64,000 bases of DNA from Burkholderiaceae bacterium. GTDB lineage: Bacteria > Pseudomonadota > Gammaproteobacteria > Burkholderiales > Burkholderiaceae_C. Position numbers and translations under genes: made by a program. The notes beneath the pieces were generated by a model that was not told where the DNA came from, made no database searches, and was given only the letters and a program-made list of their open reading frames with translations. Below, in pieces: positions 9,596 through 23,970 of this stretch. Each line of letters begins with the position of its first letter. Position 1 is the stretch's first letter. The stretch spans positions 124,001 to 188,000 of the forward strand of contig JAGOPK010000001.1 of assembly GCA_017992055.1 (NCBI GenBank), written 5' to 3'.

Positions 9596-11410
9596 ATGAA
9601 CGCTCGTTTCACGCTCAGCGCACTGGCCCTGGCCGCGGCCTTGACCGCCCAGGCGCAAACCCAGACGCCACCGCCCGCACCGGCCCGCCAGGTCATCAGC
9701 TCGGCCGACCAGCTGCCGCGGCGCACGGTGCAGCTGCCGGCCCTGCCCAGCGTGCTGCTGGCCGGCCCGCGCGAGGCCTTGCAGCCGCTGGCCGAGGCCG
9801 GCGAGCGCCAGTTGCGCGACGACCTGGCGCGCTACGACATCCAGGACGCCGCCACCCAGCGCGCCTACCACGGCCTGCTGCTGACGCTGGCGCAGTGGCG
9901 TGGCGACTGGGCCGCGCTGCCGCCGCTGATCGAGCGCCTGCGTGCGCTGCAGGACAAGCCCGGCCCACGCGCCACCACCGGCGTGCTGGCCACGCTGCTG
10001 GCCGAGCAGCAGGCCGGCGCCAAGGACGCGGCCTGGCTGCGCACCGAGGTGCAGCGGCGCTACGGCGCGCTGGCCTGGGCCGATGCCGGCGACAGCATCA
10101 AGGGCCTGAAGGGCAGCCTGGAACTGCTCAACCCGGCCCTGGTCAAGGGCAGCTTCGAGCAGCAGCTGGACGTGATGGCGCGCAATGCCAATCTGCAGGT
10201 GCCCGAGGCCCTGGTCGGCGCCATCCTCGGCGCCCGCGTGCAGCAGGACCTGGTCTATCCGCAGCGTGATGCCATCGTCGCCGGCCTGCAGGCGGTGATC
10301 GACGCCAATGCCACGCCGGCCGTGGCCAAGCCCGATGTCTGGACGCCGCGGCAGTTCGCCATCGCCGCCGATGCGCGGGCCACGCCGGTGAATGTGGCGG
10401 TGTGGGATTCGGGCGTGGACCTGGCGCTGTTCAAGCCCGCGCCGGGGCGCGGCATCGCCTTCGACAGCGATGCCCGGCCCAGCACCGAGCTGCTGCGCCC
10501 GCTGGGCGAGGCCCAGTCGCGCTGGCCGCAGCTGCGCCAGCAGCTCAAGGGCGCGATGGACCTGCGTGCGGCGCTCGACACCGAGGACGCGCGCGCCCTC
10601 AAGCGCAGCGTGGCGGCGCTCAAGCCCGAGCAGGCCAAGGGCTTCCAGGAAGACCTGGCCCTGGCCGGCCTCTACACCCACGGCACGCATGTGGCCGGCA
10701 TCGCGGTGGCCGGCAACCCGTTTGCCCGGGTTTATGCCGCCACCATGCTGTGGCGCCACACGCTGCCGCCGGACCTGCCCAGCGACGAGCGGGCCCAGCG
10801 CACGGCCGCCTCGTACAAGGCCACGGTGGACAGCTTCAAGGCCCAGGGCGTGCGCGTGGTCAACATGAGCTGGCGCTATGGCGCCGCGGCCTACGAGGGC
10901 GCGCTGGCCTGGCACAACGCCGGCAAGGACGCGGCCGAGCGCCAGCAGACCGCGCGCCGGCTGTTCGGCATCGAGCGTGATGCGCTGCGCGAGGCCATTG
11001 CCGGCGCGCCGGGCATCCTGTTCGTCGCCGGCTCGGGCAACGAGGACAACAGCGCCGACTTCGAGGAATACATCCCCGCCGGCTTCAACCTGCCCAACCT
11101 GATCACCGTGGGCGCGGTCAATACCGCCGGCGAGGAGACCAGCTTCTCGACCTTTGGCAAGACCGTGGCCGTGCATGCCAACGGCTTCGAGGTCGACAGC
11201 CTGCTGCCCGGCGGCGACCGCGCGCGGCTCAGCGGCACCAGCATGGCCAGCCCGCAGGTGGCCAACCTGGCCGCCAAGCTGCTGGCGCTGAACCCCTCGC
11301 TGAGCGTGGCCCAGCTGAAGGCCGCCATCGTCGACGGCGCCGATGCCCGCGGCCGCGTGCGCCTGGTCAACCCGCGCAAGAGCGCCGAGCTGCTGGGCCT
11401 GAAGCCCTGA
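9596..11410 (+). CDS. Secreted subtilisin-like serine protease (peptidase S8)
   Basis: The ATG at 9596 gives a 604-residue protein with a Sec signal peptide (MNARFTLSALALAAALTAQAQ). The open frame extends further upstream, but only through the previous gene. A long N-terminal region (about residues 22-260) precedes the catalytic domain. The triad is Asp271 (VAVWDSGVD), His362 (THGTHVAGI) and Ser549 (SGTSMASPQ), with the oxyanion Asn in VAGSGNEDN. The Asp-to-His distance (91) is far longer than in subtilisin (32), so there is an insertion of roughly 60 residues, rich in Lys, Glu and Ala. It is probably exported and autoprocessed; its substrate is unknown. Confidence 0.9.
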   Translation: MNARFTLSALALAAALTAQAQTQTPPPAPARQVISSADQLPRRTVQLPALPSVLLAGPREALQPLAEAGERQLRDDLARYDIQDAATQRAYHGLLLTLAQWRGDWAALPPLIERLRALQDKPGPRATTGVLATLLAEQQAGAKDAAWLRTEVQRRYGALAWADAGDSIKGLKGSLELLNPALVKGSFEQQLDVMARNANLQVPEALVGAILGARVQQDLVYPQRDAIVAGLQAVIDANATPAVAKPDVWTPRQFAIAADARATPVNVAVWDSGVDLALFKPAPGRGIAFDSDARPSTELLRPLGEAQSRWPQLRQQLKGAMDLRAALDTEDARALKRSVAALKPEQAKGFQEDLALAGLYTHGTHVAGIAVAGNPFARVYAATMLWRHTLPPDLPSDERAQRTAASYKATVDSFKAQGVRVVNMSWRYGAAAYEGALAWHNAGKDAAERQQTARRLFGIERDALREAIAGAPGILFVAGSGNEDNSADFEEYIPAGFNLPNLITVGAVNTAGEETSFSTFGKTVAVHANGFEVDSLLPGGDRARLSGTSMASPQVANLAAKLLALNPSLSVAQLKAAIVDGADARGRVRLVNPRKSAELLGLKP

Positions 11411-11415
11411 GCAGG

Positions 11416-11443
11416 CCCGGCGCCGCGTACCCGCGGCGCCGGG
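11416..11443. terminator. Bidirectional hairpin between convergent subtilase and ggt
   Basis: A perfect 12-bp inverted repeat, CCCGGCGCCGCG and CGCGGCGCCGGG around a 4-nt TACC loop, lies between the stop of the subtilase (11410) and the stop of ggt (11452). It sits at a convergent junction and is very stable. It lacks a U-tract on either side, so it may act as an mRNA 3'-end barrier more than as a classic intrinsic terminator. Confidence 0.6.
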
Positions 11444-11451
11444 TGCCCCAC

Positions 11452-13428
11452 TTATGGCTTGAAGGTATCGCCCAGAACGAGGCCTTCGCGCCGCGGGTCG
11501 GTGCTGCCGGCCCAGGCCGGCCGGTTGTTCACCGTCACGCGCAGGATGCTGCCGATGCCGCTGGACTGCGAGGCCGTGGAGATGGTGTGACCCATGGCCC
11601 GCAGCCCGGTGATCAGCGCATCGTTGGCACCGCTGTTGGTGATGTCCAGGTTGGGATGCTCACCGCCCAGCGTGGTGGTGGCGCTGTTGCTGGCGCCGAA
11701 GTCGATCAGGTTGGTCGACTGCTGTGCATCCAGGCCCCAGTCCAGCGTGCCGACCAGGGTCTTGACCACGTACTGGATGATGGTGGCGCCGCCCGGCGAG
11801 CCGGTGGCCATCAGGAAGTCGCCGGTGGAGCCATCGGCATTGCGCTTGAACACCAGGGTCGGCGCCATCGAGCTGCGCGGCCGCTTGCCGCCGGCCACGC
11901 GGTTGGCAATGGGCTTGCCGGCGCTGTCGGTGGGTGCGGCCGAGAAGTCGGTCAGCTGGTTGTTCAGGATGAAGCCCTTGGCGAAGTGGTACGAGCCCAT
12001 GCCGGCTTCCACCGTCGTCGTCATCGACACCACATTGCCCTGCATGTCGACGATGCTGAAGTGCGTGGTGCCGGCCTCCGGCGTGCGGTCCACCCCCAGC
12101 GGCGTGCTGGTGGCAAACGTGCCGGCGGTGGCCGTGCCCATGCTGCGGCTCAGGCTGATCAGGTCGGCGCGGCTGCTCAGATAGGTCTTGTCCAGCATGG
12201 CCGCGGTGCTGCCGCCGGGCAGAGGCACGAAGTCGGTGTCGGCCACATACACATCGCGGTCGGCATAGGCCAGGCGCTCGGCCTCGCTGACCAGGTGCAC
12301 GCCCATCACCGCCGGCTTGCCACCTTCGACATTCAGGCCGGTGACCGGGTACAGGCCGAGGTTGAAGTTCTCCAGGATGCCCAGCGACTGGGCCACGGCC
12401 AGGCCACCCGAGGACGGCGGCGGCATGCCGCAGACGCGCCAGCTGCGGTAGTCGATGCAGGCGGCGTCGCGCTTCTTGGCCTGGTAGCCGGCCAGGTCGG
12501 CCAGCGTGGTCTTGCCCGGGGTGATGACCGAGCCGTCGGCGCCGGTGGTCTGGCCGATCTTGTCGACGATGGCCTGGGCGATGGCGCCGGTGTAGAAGGC
12601 ATTGGCGCCGCCGGCGGCAATGGCCTTCAGCGTCTCGGCATAGGCCGGGTTGGTGAGCTTGTCGCCGGCCGCCTTGGGCGTGCCGTCGGCATTGAAGAAG
12701 TAGGCCGCGGCCTCGGCATCGCGCTTGAGGTTGCTGCCGGCGCCGGCGATGGCATCGCCCATGCGGCGCGGGATCAGGAAGCCGTCGCTGGCCAGGGTCA
12801 CGGCATTGCCGAACAGGTCCTTCCAGGCCAGCTTGCCATGCTCGGAATGGGCCAGCTCCAGCATGCGCACGGCGCCAGGCGTGCCGATGGAGCGGCCGCT
12901 GGCGCGGGCGCTGGGCTTGGGCGTGGTGCGGTCGCTGGTGTCGTCGACGTAGCGCAGGTAGTTCTCGCTGGCCGTGGCCGGCGCGGTCTCGCGGCCGTCA
13001 TAGGTCTGCACCGTGCGCGTGGCGGCGTTGTAGTGCAGCATGAAGGAGCCACCGCCCAGGCCGCTGCTCTGCGGCTCGACCAGGCCCAGCACGGCCTGCA
13101 CGGCCACCGCCGCATCCACCGCGCTGCCGCCCTTGGCCAGGATCTCGCAGCCGGCCTTGCTGGCCAGCGGCGTGGCCGAGGTGACCATGAAGCTGTGTGC
13201 ATGCACCGTGGTCTTGCCGGTGCGGTAGCCCGAGGCCAGCTCGGGCGCGGCCGGGTCGCCGGGGTTGCCCGAGCCCACGGTCACCGAGCTGCCGTCGCTT
13301 TGCAGCACCTGGCAGGCGGTGGACAGGGCCTGGGGCGCTTCGAGGTCGCTGCTGCCACCGCAGGCGCCCAGCGCCAGCACGGCGGCGGTCGCGGGTGCGC
13401 TGAGCGCGAAGAGGATGCGTCGATTCAT
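11452..13428 (-). CDS. ggt: Gamma-glutamyltransferase (gamma-glutamyltranspeptidase), lipoprotein form
   Basis: The enzyme cleaves gamma-glutamyl bonds of glutathione and gamma-glutamyl compounds, releasing glutamate in the periplasm. The start at 13428 gives 658 residues beginning with a lipoprotein signal (lipobox LGAC, Cys23), so it is probably membrane-anchored. The N-terminal domain has GGSAVDAAVAVQAVLGLVEPQSSGLGGG. The autoprocessing Gly-Thr and catalytic Thr454 lie in GTTHFSIVD, followed by the oxyanion region (GGKRPRSSMAPT, GSPGG). It has its own sigma-54-type promoter (13476-13491) and lies downstream of aauR. In Pseudomonas putida a ggt gene is part of the AauRS regulon, which this layout echoes. 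Confidence 0.93.
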   Translation of the reverse strand: MNRRILFALSAPATAAVLALGACGGSSDLEAPQALSTACQVLQSDGSSVTVGSGNPGDPAAPELASGYRTGKTTVHAHSFMVTSATPLASKAGCEILAKGGSAVDAAVAVQAVLGLVEPQSSGLGGGSFMLHYNAATRTVQTYDGRETAPATASENYLRYVDDTSDRTTPKPSARASGRSIGTPGAVRMLELAHSEHGKLAWKDLFGNAVTLASDGFLIPRRMGDAIAGAGSNLKRDAEAAAYFFNADGTPKAAGDKLTNPAYAETLKAIAAGGANAFYTGAIAQAIVDKIGQTTGADGSVITPGKTTLADLAGYQAKKRDAACIDYRSWRVCGMPPPSSGGLAVAQSLGILENFNLGLYPVTGLNVEGGKPAVMGVHLVSEAERLAYADRDVYVADTDFVPLPGGSTAAMLDKTYLSSRADLISLSRSMGTATAGTFATSTPLGVDRTPEAGTTHFSIVDMQGNVVSMTTTVEAGMGSYHFAKGFILNNQLTDFSAAPTDSAGKPIANRVAGGKRPRSSMAPTLVFKRNADGSTGDFLMATGSPGGATIIQYVVKTLVGTLDWGLDAQQSTNLIDFGASNSATTTLGGEHPNLDITNSGANDALITGLRAMGHTISTASQSSGIGSILRVTVNNRPAWAGSTDPRREGLVLGDTFKP

Positions 13429-13475
13429 CGTTAGGTCTTTCCCATCAGGGCGGGGTTGGAGGGCTGCTGCTGCAT

Positions 13476-13491
13476 CGCATGGAGCGTGCCA
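13476..13491 (-). promoter_or_regulatory. Sigma-54 (-24/-12) promoter for ggt
   Basis: Read on the minus strand, the bases TGGCACGCTCCATGCG match TGGCACG-N4-TTGCW perfectly in the -24 element and with TGC of the -12 element, with the required GG-N10-GC spacing. The predicted start point, about 13465, leaves a 37-nt leader with GGGAAAG before the ggt ATG. This is a direct sequence match; activity is inferred. Confidence 0.72.
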
Positions 13492-13599
13492 CCAGCGGCC
13501 GCGCGTCACAAGGGGGCCACAAGCCCGCAACAGGCGCTGCAATGCAGCCGGAAACTGCAGCCAAGCGCCCGGCCGACGTGGCAGCGGCCGGCGGCAGGG

Positions 13600-13611
13600 A
13601 CGGAGATCCGT
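13600..13611. promoter_or_regulatory. Putative AauR-type upstream activating site, ggt-proximal copy
   Basis: ACGGAGATCCGT is an inverted repeat (ACGGA/TCCGT) centred about 140 bp upstream of the predicted ggt start point. The core CGG-N4-CCG resembles the TTCGG-N4-CCGAA element I recall for Pseudomonas putida AauR. A lone CGG-N4-CCG occurs by chance roughly once per 500-600 bp at this G+C, so the weight lies in its pairing with 13631-13642. Confidence 0.5.
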
Positions 13612-13630
13612 GCCTGGGTGGCCGCAGCGG

Positions 13631-13642
13631 TCGGTTCTCCGT
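13631..13642. promoter_or_regulatory. Putative AauR-type upstream activating site, ggt-distal copy
   Basis: TCGGTTCTCCGT contains CGG-N4-CCG and is centred 31 bp from the proximal copy, close to three helical turns and about 170 bp upstream of the predicted ggt start point. The operon promoter at 22351 has the same two-site arrangement with a 30-bp spacing. Confidence 0.45.
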
Positions 13643-13682
13643 CTGTCGCGCATCGCCACGGCCGGGCTTTGCACGCCCGGCC

Positions 13683-15066
<1,384 letters not shown>

Positions 15067-15074
<8 letters not shown>

Positions 15075-17027
15075 CGCCGGCATTGTCGGACCTCGGCGGC
15101 TGCGGCAGCACGATGCGGAACAGCGCGCCGCCACCAACACCGGCATCGGCATCGGCCGGCGCGTCGCCGGCGCGCAGCGCGCCGCCGAACTCGCGCACGA
15201 TGTCGCGCGAGATGGTCAGGCCCAGGCCCAGGCCGGCGCCCTTGGCCTTGGTGGTGAAGAAGGGCTCGAACAGCGCGGCCTCGTCGCGGCCGCCCAGGCC
15301 GGGGCCGCTGTCGCCAACCTCGATGATCACCGCGCCACGCTGCAGCAGCGGCGTATCGGCCGCGCCCAGGGCCACGGCGGCGGCCGGCGACAGCGGCCGC
15401 GTCTCCAGCGTCAGCACACGCGCCCGGTCGGGGCCGTTCTGGGCCATCGCGTCCAGCGCATTGGCGATCAGGTTGATCAGCACCTGCTCCAGCCGGTTGG
15501 CCTCGCACCAGACCTGCGGGCCGCCCGGCAGGCAGCGATCGACCACGCGCACCTGCTCGCGGCGCAGCCGCTGGTCGAACAGGAACAGCGCATTGGCCAT
15601 GGCCTGGGCCACGTCGGTGGCCTCGGGCTGGGGCCGGGTCTTGCGTGCAAAGCCCTTCAGCGGCTGGATGATGGCGCCCATCTGGTCGGCCAGCCGGGCG
15701 ATGATGCCCAGGTTGCCCGACAGGGTCTGCAGGTCGCCGCGCTTGAGGAACTCCAGCGCATTGCCCGACAGCGTGCGGATCGCGCCCAGCGGCTGCGTCA
15801 GCTCGTGGGTGATGCCGGTGGCCATCTGGCCCAGCACGGCCATCTTGGCCGCCTGCACCAGCTCGTCCTGGGTGGCGCGCAGGCTGCGCTCGGCCTGCTG
15901 GCGCTCGGCCACCTCCTTGCGCAGCCGGGCGATGGCCGCGGTCAGGTCGGCGGTGCGGCGCGCCACCTTCTGCTCCAGCTCGGTGTTGACCTGCTCCAGC
16001 CGCAGCCGCGCCAGCTGGCGCTGGCGCTGGTGCTCGTGGCGCTGCAGCAGGAACAGGCCCAGCAGCAGCACGAAGCCGCAGGCCACCGCCGACATCAGCG
16101 CCAGGCCCAGCGCCTGGCTGCGCACGCCCTGCAGGTCCGAGAACATCAGCAGCCGCCAGTCCATGCCGTCGATGGAGCGGCCCAGCACCAGCATGCCCGG
16201 CGGCCCGGGGCGGTGGCGCGGGCTGCCGCCCAGGCTGGCCTCGACCACCTGGCCCTCGTCGGGCGGCACCGGGTCCACCGCCAGCGGAAAGCGCGGGATG
16301 CGCTGGTTGTTGTACTGCCGGGTCAGCTGCAGGTCGACGCGGCGCTCCAGCGGCAGCTCGGCCAGCGCGGTGGTGCGCCAGGCGCGCTGCGAGCTGGCGA
16401 TGACCACCTGGTTGGCATCGAACAGCAGGGCCGGCGCGCCCAGCATGGTCCAGGTCTCGTCGATGGGCGCCAGGCTGATCTTGATGGTGGCCACGCCGAT
16501 CACGCGCGCGCCGTCGCGCACCGGGTGCGAGACGAAGTAGCCCGGCTGGCCGCCGCCCACGCCGATGGCGAAGTGGCTGCCGACGCGGCCCGACAGCGCA
16601 TCGAGGAAATAGCTGCGGAAGGACACGTCCTCGCCGAGCAGGCTGTCGTCGGCCTGGCTGGTATTGCTGGAGGCCACCACCAGGCCGCGTGCATCGGTGA
16701 CAAACACCGCCAGGCTGCCCAGGTGGGCATTGAGCCGGCGCAGATAGCTGTCCACCGGCGGCTTGGGCGCGCCCTGGGCCGCGCCGCGCGGGGCGCTGAG
16801 CAGGCGCAGCACGTCGGGGTTGAGCTGCACCGTGGCCGGCACATGCTCCAGCCGGCGGATGGTGCCCACCACCGTGGCGCCAAACAGGTCCAGCCGGTGC
16901 AGCGACTCGCTGCGCAGCGCGGCGATGCCACGCAGCTCGCCGACACGAAAACCCAGCCAGGCGCTGCCGCCCATCAGCAGCAGGCCGGCGATCACCGCCA
17001 GCAGGCGCAGCGGCCCGGGCGCGGGGG

Positions 17028-17031
<4 letters not shown>
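15067..17031 (-). CDS. aauS: Sensor histidine kinase, AauS/DctB-like
   Basis: This 654-residue kinase has an N-terminal membrane helix (about residues 8-28), a periplasmic double-Cache-like sensor (about 30-300) and a second helix (about 305-330). A coiled coil follows, then phosphoacceptor His409 in [14 protein letters not shown], and the ATPase domain with [22 protein letters not shown] and [14 protein letters not shown]. The start codon is TTG, overlapping the stop of gltL as TTGA (17028-17031), which implies translational coupling. It lies in an operon with an aspartate/glutamate importer, so the likely ligand is an acidic amino acid; this is inferred. Confidence 0.84.
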
Positions 17032-17762
<731 letters not shown>

Positions 17763-17780
17763 GGCAAACCCCGGTGAACG

Positions 17781-18446
17781 TTAGCGGATGATTTGGATCT
17801 TGGCCTGCAGCCGGCGCACCAGCATCGACAGGCTGAAACAGATCGCGAAGTAGACGACGGCGGCGACCAGGTAGGTCTCGACCGGGCGGTTGAAGTTCTT
17901 GCCCGCGACCTCGAAGCCCTTCAGCAGGTCATAGGCGCCGATGGCATAGACCAGCGAGGTGTCCTGGAACAGGATGATGGTCTGCGTCAGCAGCACCGGC
18001 AGCATGTTGCGGAAGGCCTGCGGCAGCACCACCAGGCCCATGGTCTGGCCATAGCTCATGCCCAGGGCCTGGCCGGCGAAGACCTGGCCACGCGGCACGC
18101 TCTGGATGCCGGCGCGCATGATCTCGGAGTAATACGCGGCCTCGAACAGCGTGAAGGTGATGATGGCCGACAGCTCGGCGCCCATGGGCCGGCCGATCAG
18201 CAGCGGGATCAGCAGGAAGAACCACAGGATGACCATCACCAGCGGCACGCTGCGCATGGTGTTGACATAGGCCGCGGCCGGCAGCACCAGCCAGGTCTTG
18301 CCCGACAGCCGCATCAGCGCCAGCAGCGTGCCCAGCACGATGCCGCCGATCATGGCGATGACCGTCAGCTGCAGCGAGAACACCAGGCCCTTGGCGACGA
18401 AGCTGGACAGCGTGCTCCAGCTGAGGAAGGCGAAGTCGAGGTTCAT
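17781..18446 (-). CDS. gltK: Glutamate/aspartate ABC transporter permease GltK
   Basis: This 221-residue inner-membrane permease has five hydrophobic helices, with the EAA-type loop EIMRAGIQSVPRGQVFAGQALGMSYGQTMGLVVLPQAFRNMLP that contacts the ATPase described here in outline (about residues 108-150). Its length and the C-terminal RRLQAKIQIIR resemble GltK/AatM. Its start lies 1 bp after the stop of gltJ, and 18 bp separate it from gltL, so it is one transcription unit. Confidence 0.92.
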   Translation of the reverse strand: MNLDFAFLSWSTLSSFVAKGLVFSLQLTVIAMIGGIVLGTLLALMRLSGKTWLVLPAAAYVNTMRSVPLVMVILWFFLLIPLLIGRPMGAELSAIITFTLFEAAYYSEIMRAGIQSVPRGQVFAGQALGMSYGQTMGLVVLPQAFRNMLPVLLTQTIILFQDTSLVYAIGAYDLLKGFEVAGKNFNRPVETYLVAAVVYFAICFSLSMLVRRLQAKIQIIR

Positions 18447-18447
18447 C

Positions 18448-19191
18448 TCACTTGCCTCCGCCGATGAGGCCCGGCACCTGGGTGCGCCGCTCGATGAACA
18501 AGGCCACGCGGTTGATGGCGAAGGCCGAGATGAAGTACAGCAGCGACACCGCCAGGTAGATCTCGATGCCGCGCGAGGTTTCTTCCTGCGCCTGCATCGC
18601 GAACATGGTCAGCTCGGCGATGCTCACCGCAAAGGCCACCGACGAGTTCTTGATGATGTTCATCGACTCGCTGGTCAGCGGCGGGATGACGATGCGGAAG
18701 GCCATCGGCAGCAGCACGTAGCGGTAGGTCTGCGGCAGCGTCAGGCCCAGCGCCAGGCCGGCATAGCGCTGGCCGCGCGGCAGGCTCTGGATGCCGGCCT
18801 TGACCTGCTCGGCGATGCGCGCCGAGGTGAACAGGCCCAGGCCCATGACCACCAGTACCAGGCTGGGCAGGCCCTTGAACGCCGGCACCAGGGCCGGCAG
18901 CACGTGGTACCAGAGGAAGATCTGCACCAGCAGCGGGATGTTGCGGAACAGCTCGGTCCAGGCATTGCCGAACCACACCAGGCCCTTGACCGGGGTGGTG
19001 CGCAGCACGCCGACGATGGAGCCGGCCACCAGGGCCAGCACCAGCGACAGCAGGGCCACGGTCAGGGTCCAGCCCCAGGCCGCGGCCATCCATTGCAGAT
19101 AGGTCTGGTCCTGCCCGCTGCTCAGGCAGCTGGCGACGACCTCGCCGCTCACGGTGTCCTTGCAGAACACCTGCCAATCCCAGTTGCTCAC
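18448..19191 (-). CDS. gltJ: Glutamate/aspartate ABC transporter permease GltJ
   Basis: This 247-residue permease starts with GTG behind a strong GGAGGA ribosome site. The opening (MSNWDWQVFCKDTV) and a short extracytoplasmic segment before the first helix are typical of GltJ/AatQ. The EAA loop (about residues 135-180) includes GIQSLPRGQRYAGLALG and is followed by a final helix pair. It lies between gltI (80 bp upstream) and gltK. Confidence 0.92.
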   Translation of the reverse strand: MSNWDWQVFCKDTVSGEVVASCLSSGQDQTYLQWMAAAWGWTLTVALLSLVLALVAGSIVGVLRTTPVKGLVWFGNAWTELFRNIPLLVQIFLWYHVLPALVPAFKGLPSLVLVVMGLGLFTSARIAEQVKAGIQSLPRGQRYAGLALGLTLPQTYRYVLLPMAFRIVIPPLTSESMNIIKNSSVAFAVSIAELTMFAMQAQEETSRGIEIYLAVSLLYFISAFAINRVALFIERRTQVPGLIGGGK

Positions 19192-19271
19192 GCGTCCTCC
19201 CGCTTTGACATTGGGGGCCGGGCCCGCTGCTGGCTGCAGCCGGTGCCCGGCGCGATCAGGTCAGTGCCCGA

Positions 19272-20180
19272 TCACTTCTTCGCGTAGTCTTCCATCGGCT
19301 TGTCGTTGGGCGCGGCCCAGGCCGCCTTGGTGGCGTCGCTCAGCGCCAGGCCCACCTTGGTATTGGTCGGCGGGATCGGCTGCATGAACCACTTGTCGTA
19401 CAGCTTGGCCAGCTCGCCGCTCTTGACCATGCCCTGGATGCTGGTGTCCACGGCCTTCTTGAAGGCGGCGTCGTCCTTGCGCAGCATGCAGGCGATGGGC
19501 TCGACCGACAGCACCTCGCCGACGATCTTGTAGTCGGCCGGGGCCTTGGACTTGCTGATGTTGCCGGCCAGGATCTGGCCGTCCATCACGAAGGCGTCGG
19601 CGCGGCCCGACTCCAGCAGCAGGAAGCTGTCGGCGTGGTCCTTGCCGAACACTTCCTTGAAGTCCACGCCGGTGGCGCGCTCGTGCTTGCGCAGCGTCTG
19701 CACGCTGGTCGTGCCGGTGGTGGTGGCCACGGTCTTGCCGGCCAGCTGGGCGATCGAGCTGATGCCCGAGTTGGCCTTGACGGCGATGCGCACTTCCTCG
19801 ACGTAGGTGGTCATCGCGAAGGACACGTCCTTCTGGCGCGCGGCGTTGTTGGTGGTCGAGCCGCATTCCAGGTCGACGGTGCCGTTCTGCACCAGCGGGA
19901 TGCGGTTCTGCGAGGTCACGACCTGGAACTTGACGTCCAGCTTGGGCATGGCCAGCTGCTTCTGCAGGTCGGCGGCGATGCGCTGGGCCATCTCGGTGTG
20001 GAAGCCCACGTACTTGCCGTCGCCCAGCGTATAGGCCAGGGCGCCGGAGGACTCGCGTGCGCCCAGCGTGATGCTGCCGCTGTCCTTGATCTTCTTCAGC
20101 GTGTCGGCCTGGGCCGGGGCGGCCACCGCCAGCAGGGCGGACAGGGCCAGCGTGGAAAGCACGGGGGTCTTCAGGGTCAT
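19272..20180 (-). CDS. gltI: Glutamate/aspartate periplasmic binding protein
   Basis: This 302-residue binding protein has a cleavable signal (about residues 1-22, ending in APAQA). The ligand pocket region TSQNRIPLVQNGTVDLECG and the later GTTSVQTL and DAFVMDGQILAG are characteristic of GltI/AatJ. I chose the ATG at 20180 over one four codons upstream because GGAG lies 7 nt ahead of it. A 67-bp segment (19852-19918) is almost identical in DNA to the paralogue at 21405-22337. It captures aspartate and glutamate for GltJKL. Confidence 0.93.
   Translation of the reverse strand: MTLKTPVLSTLALSALLAVAAPAQADTLKKIKDSGSITLGARESSGALAYTLGDGKYVGFHTEMAQRIAADLQKQLAMPKLDVKFQVVTSQNRIPLVQNGTVDLECGSTTNNAARQKDVSFAMTTYVEEVRIAVKANSGISSIAQLAGKTVATTTGTTSVQTLRKHERATGVDFKEVFGKDHADSFLLLESGRADAFVMDGQILAGNISKSKAPADYKIVGEVLSVEPIACMLRKDDAAFKKAVDTSIQGMVKSGELAKLYDKWFMQPIPPTNTKVGLALSDATKAAWAAPNDKPMEDYAKK
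19852..19918 (-). repeat. 67-bp near-identical segment shared by gltI and the second binding-protein gene (copy 1)
   Basis: This segment, which encodes TSQNRIPLVQNGTVDLECG and flanks, is identical at 66 of 67 positions to 21970-22036. The rest of the two genes is clearly diverged, so the patch suggests recent gene conversion or very strong DNA-level constraint. Confidence 0.8.
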
Positions 20181-20266
20181 GGGGGTCTCCAACGAGAGAG
20201 GTGCGCGATGCGCGGGAACGGTGACGGTACACCAGCGGCCGCGGCGCGGCCGGCGTGGCAGGGGCT

Positions 20267-22337
<2,071 letters not shown>

Positions 22338-22350
22338 GGCGGCGGCTGTT

Positions 22351-22366
22351 TGCACGCTCCGTGCCA
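22351..22366 (-). promoter_or_regulatory. Sigma-54 (-24/-12) promoter for the binding protein-ansB-gltIJKL-aauSR operon
   Basis: On the minus strand TGGCACGGAGCGTGCA matches TGGCACG exactly and TTGCA at four of five bases, with GG-N10-GC spacing. The predicted start point is near 22340, 3 nt before the ATG at 22337. That short leader is the one awkward point. The identical -24 element upstream of ggt supports it. Confidence 0.68.
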
Positions 22367-22465
22367 CCCGGATTCACTCAGGGATTGCCCTTGGATTGGG
22401 CCCGCATGGAGCCGGCTTGGCGCTGGCCACGGCGCCCGCAGCGGCTGGCCGTGCCGGTTCGGCGG

Positions 22466-22477
22466 TCGGATTTCCGA
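22466..22477. promoter_or_regulatory. Putative AauR-type upstream activating site, operon-proximal copy
   Basis: TCGGATTTCCGA is a TCGGA/TCCGA inverted repeat, matching eight of ten fixed bases of TTCGG-N4-CCGAA. It is centred about 131 bp upstream of the predicted operon start point, in the gap between rlmL and the second binding-protein gene. Confidence 0.55.
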
Positions 22478-22495
22478 GGGCGGCGGGGGGCGCGG

Positions 22496-22507
22496 ACGGA
22501 TTTCCGT
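22496..22507. promoter_or_regulatory. Putative AauR-type upstream activating site, operon-distal copy
   Basis: ACGGATTTCCGT forms the core of a longer inverted repeat, GGACGGA/TCCGTCC (22494-22509). Its centre is exactly 30 bp from the proximal copy and it shares the same ATTT spacer. Confidence 0.55.
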
Positions 22508-22518
22508 CCGTCGCCCGC

Positions 22519-23966
<1,448 letters not shown>

Positions 23967-23970
<4 letters not shown>

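Noticed and set aside
20181-20266. A second sigma-54 promoter between ansB and gltI
   Set aside because: Only a weak GG-N10-GC without a TGGC element was found, and the spacing fits a continuing operon.
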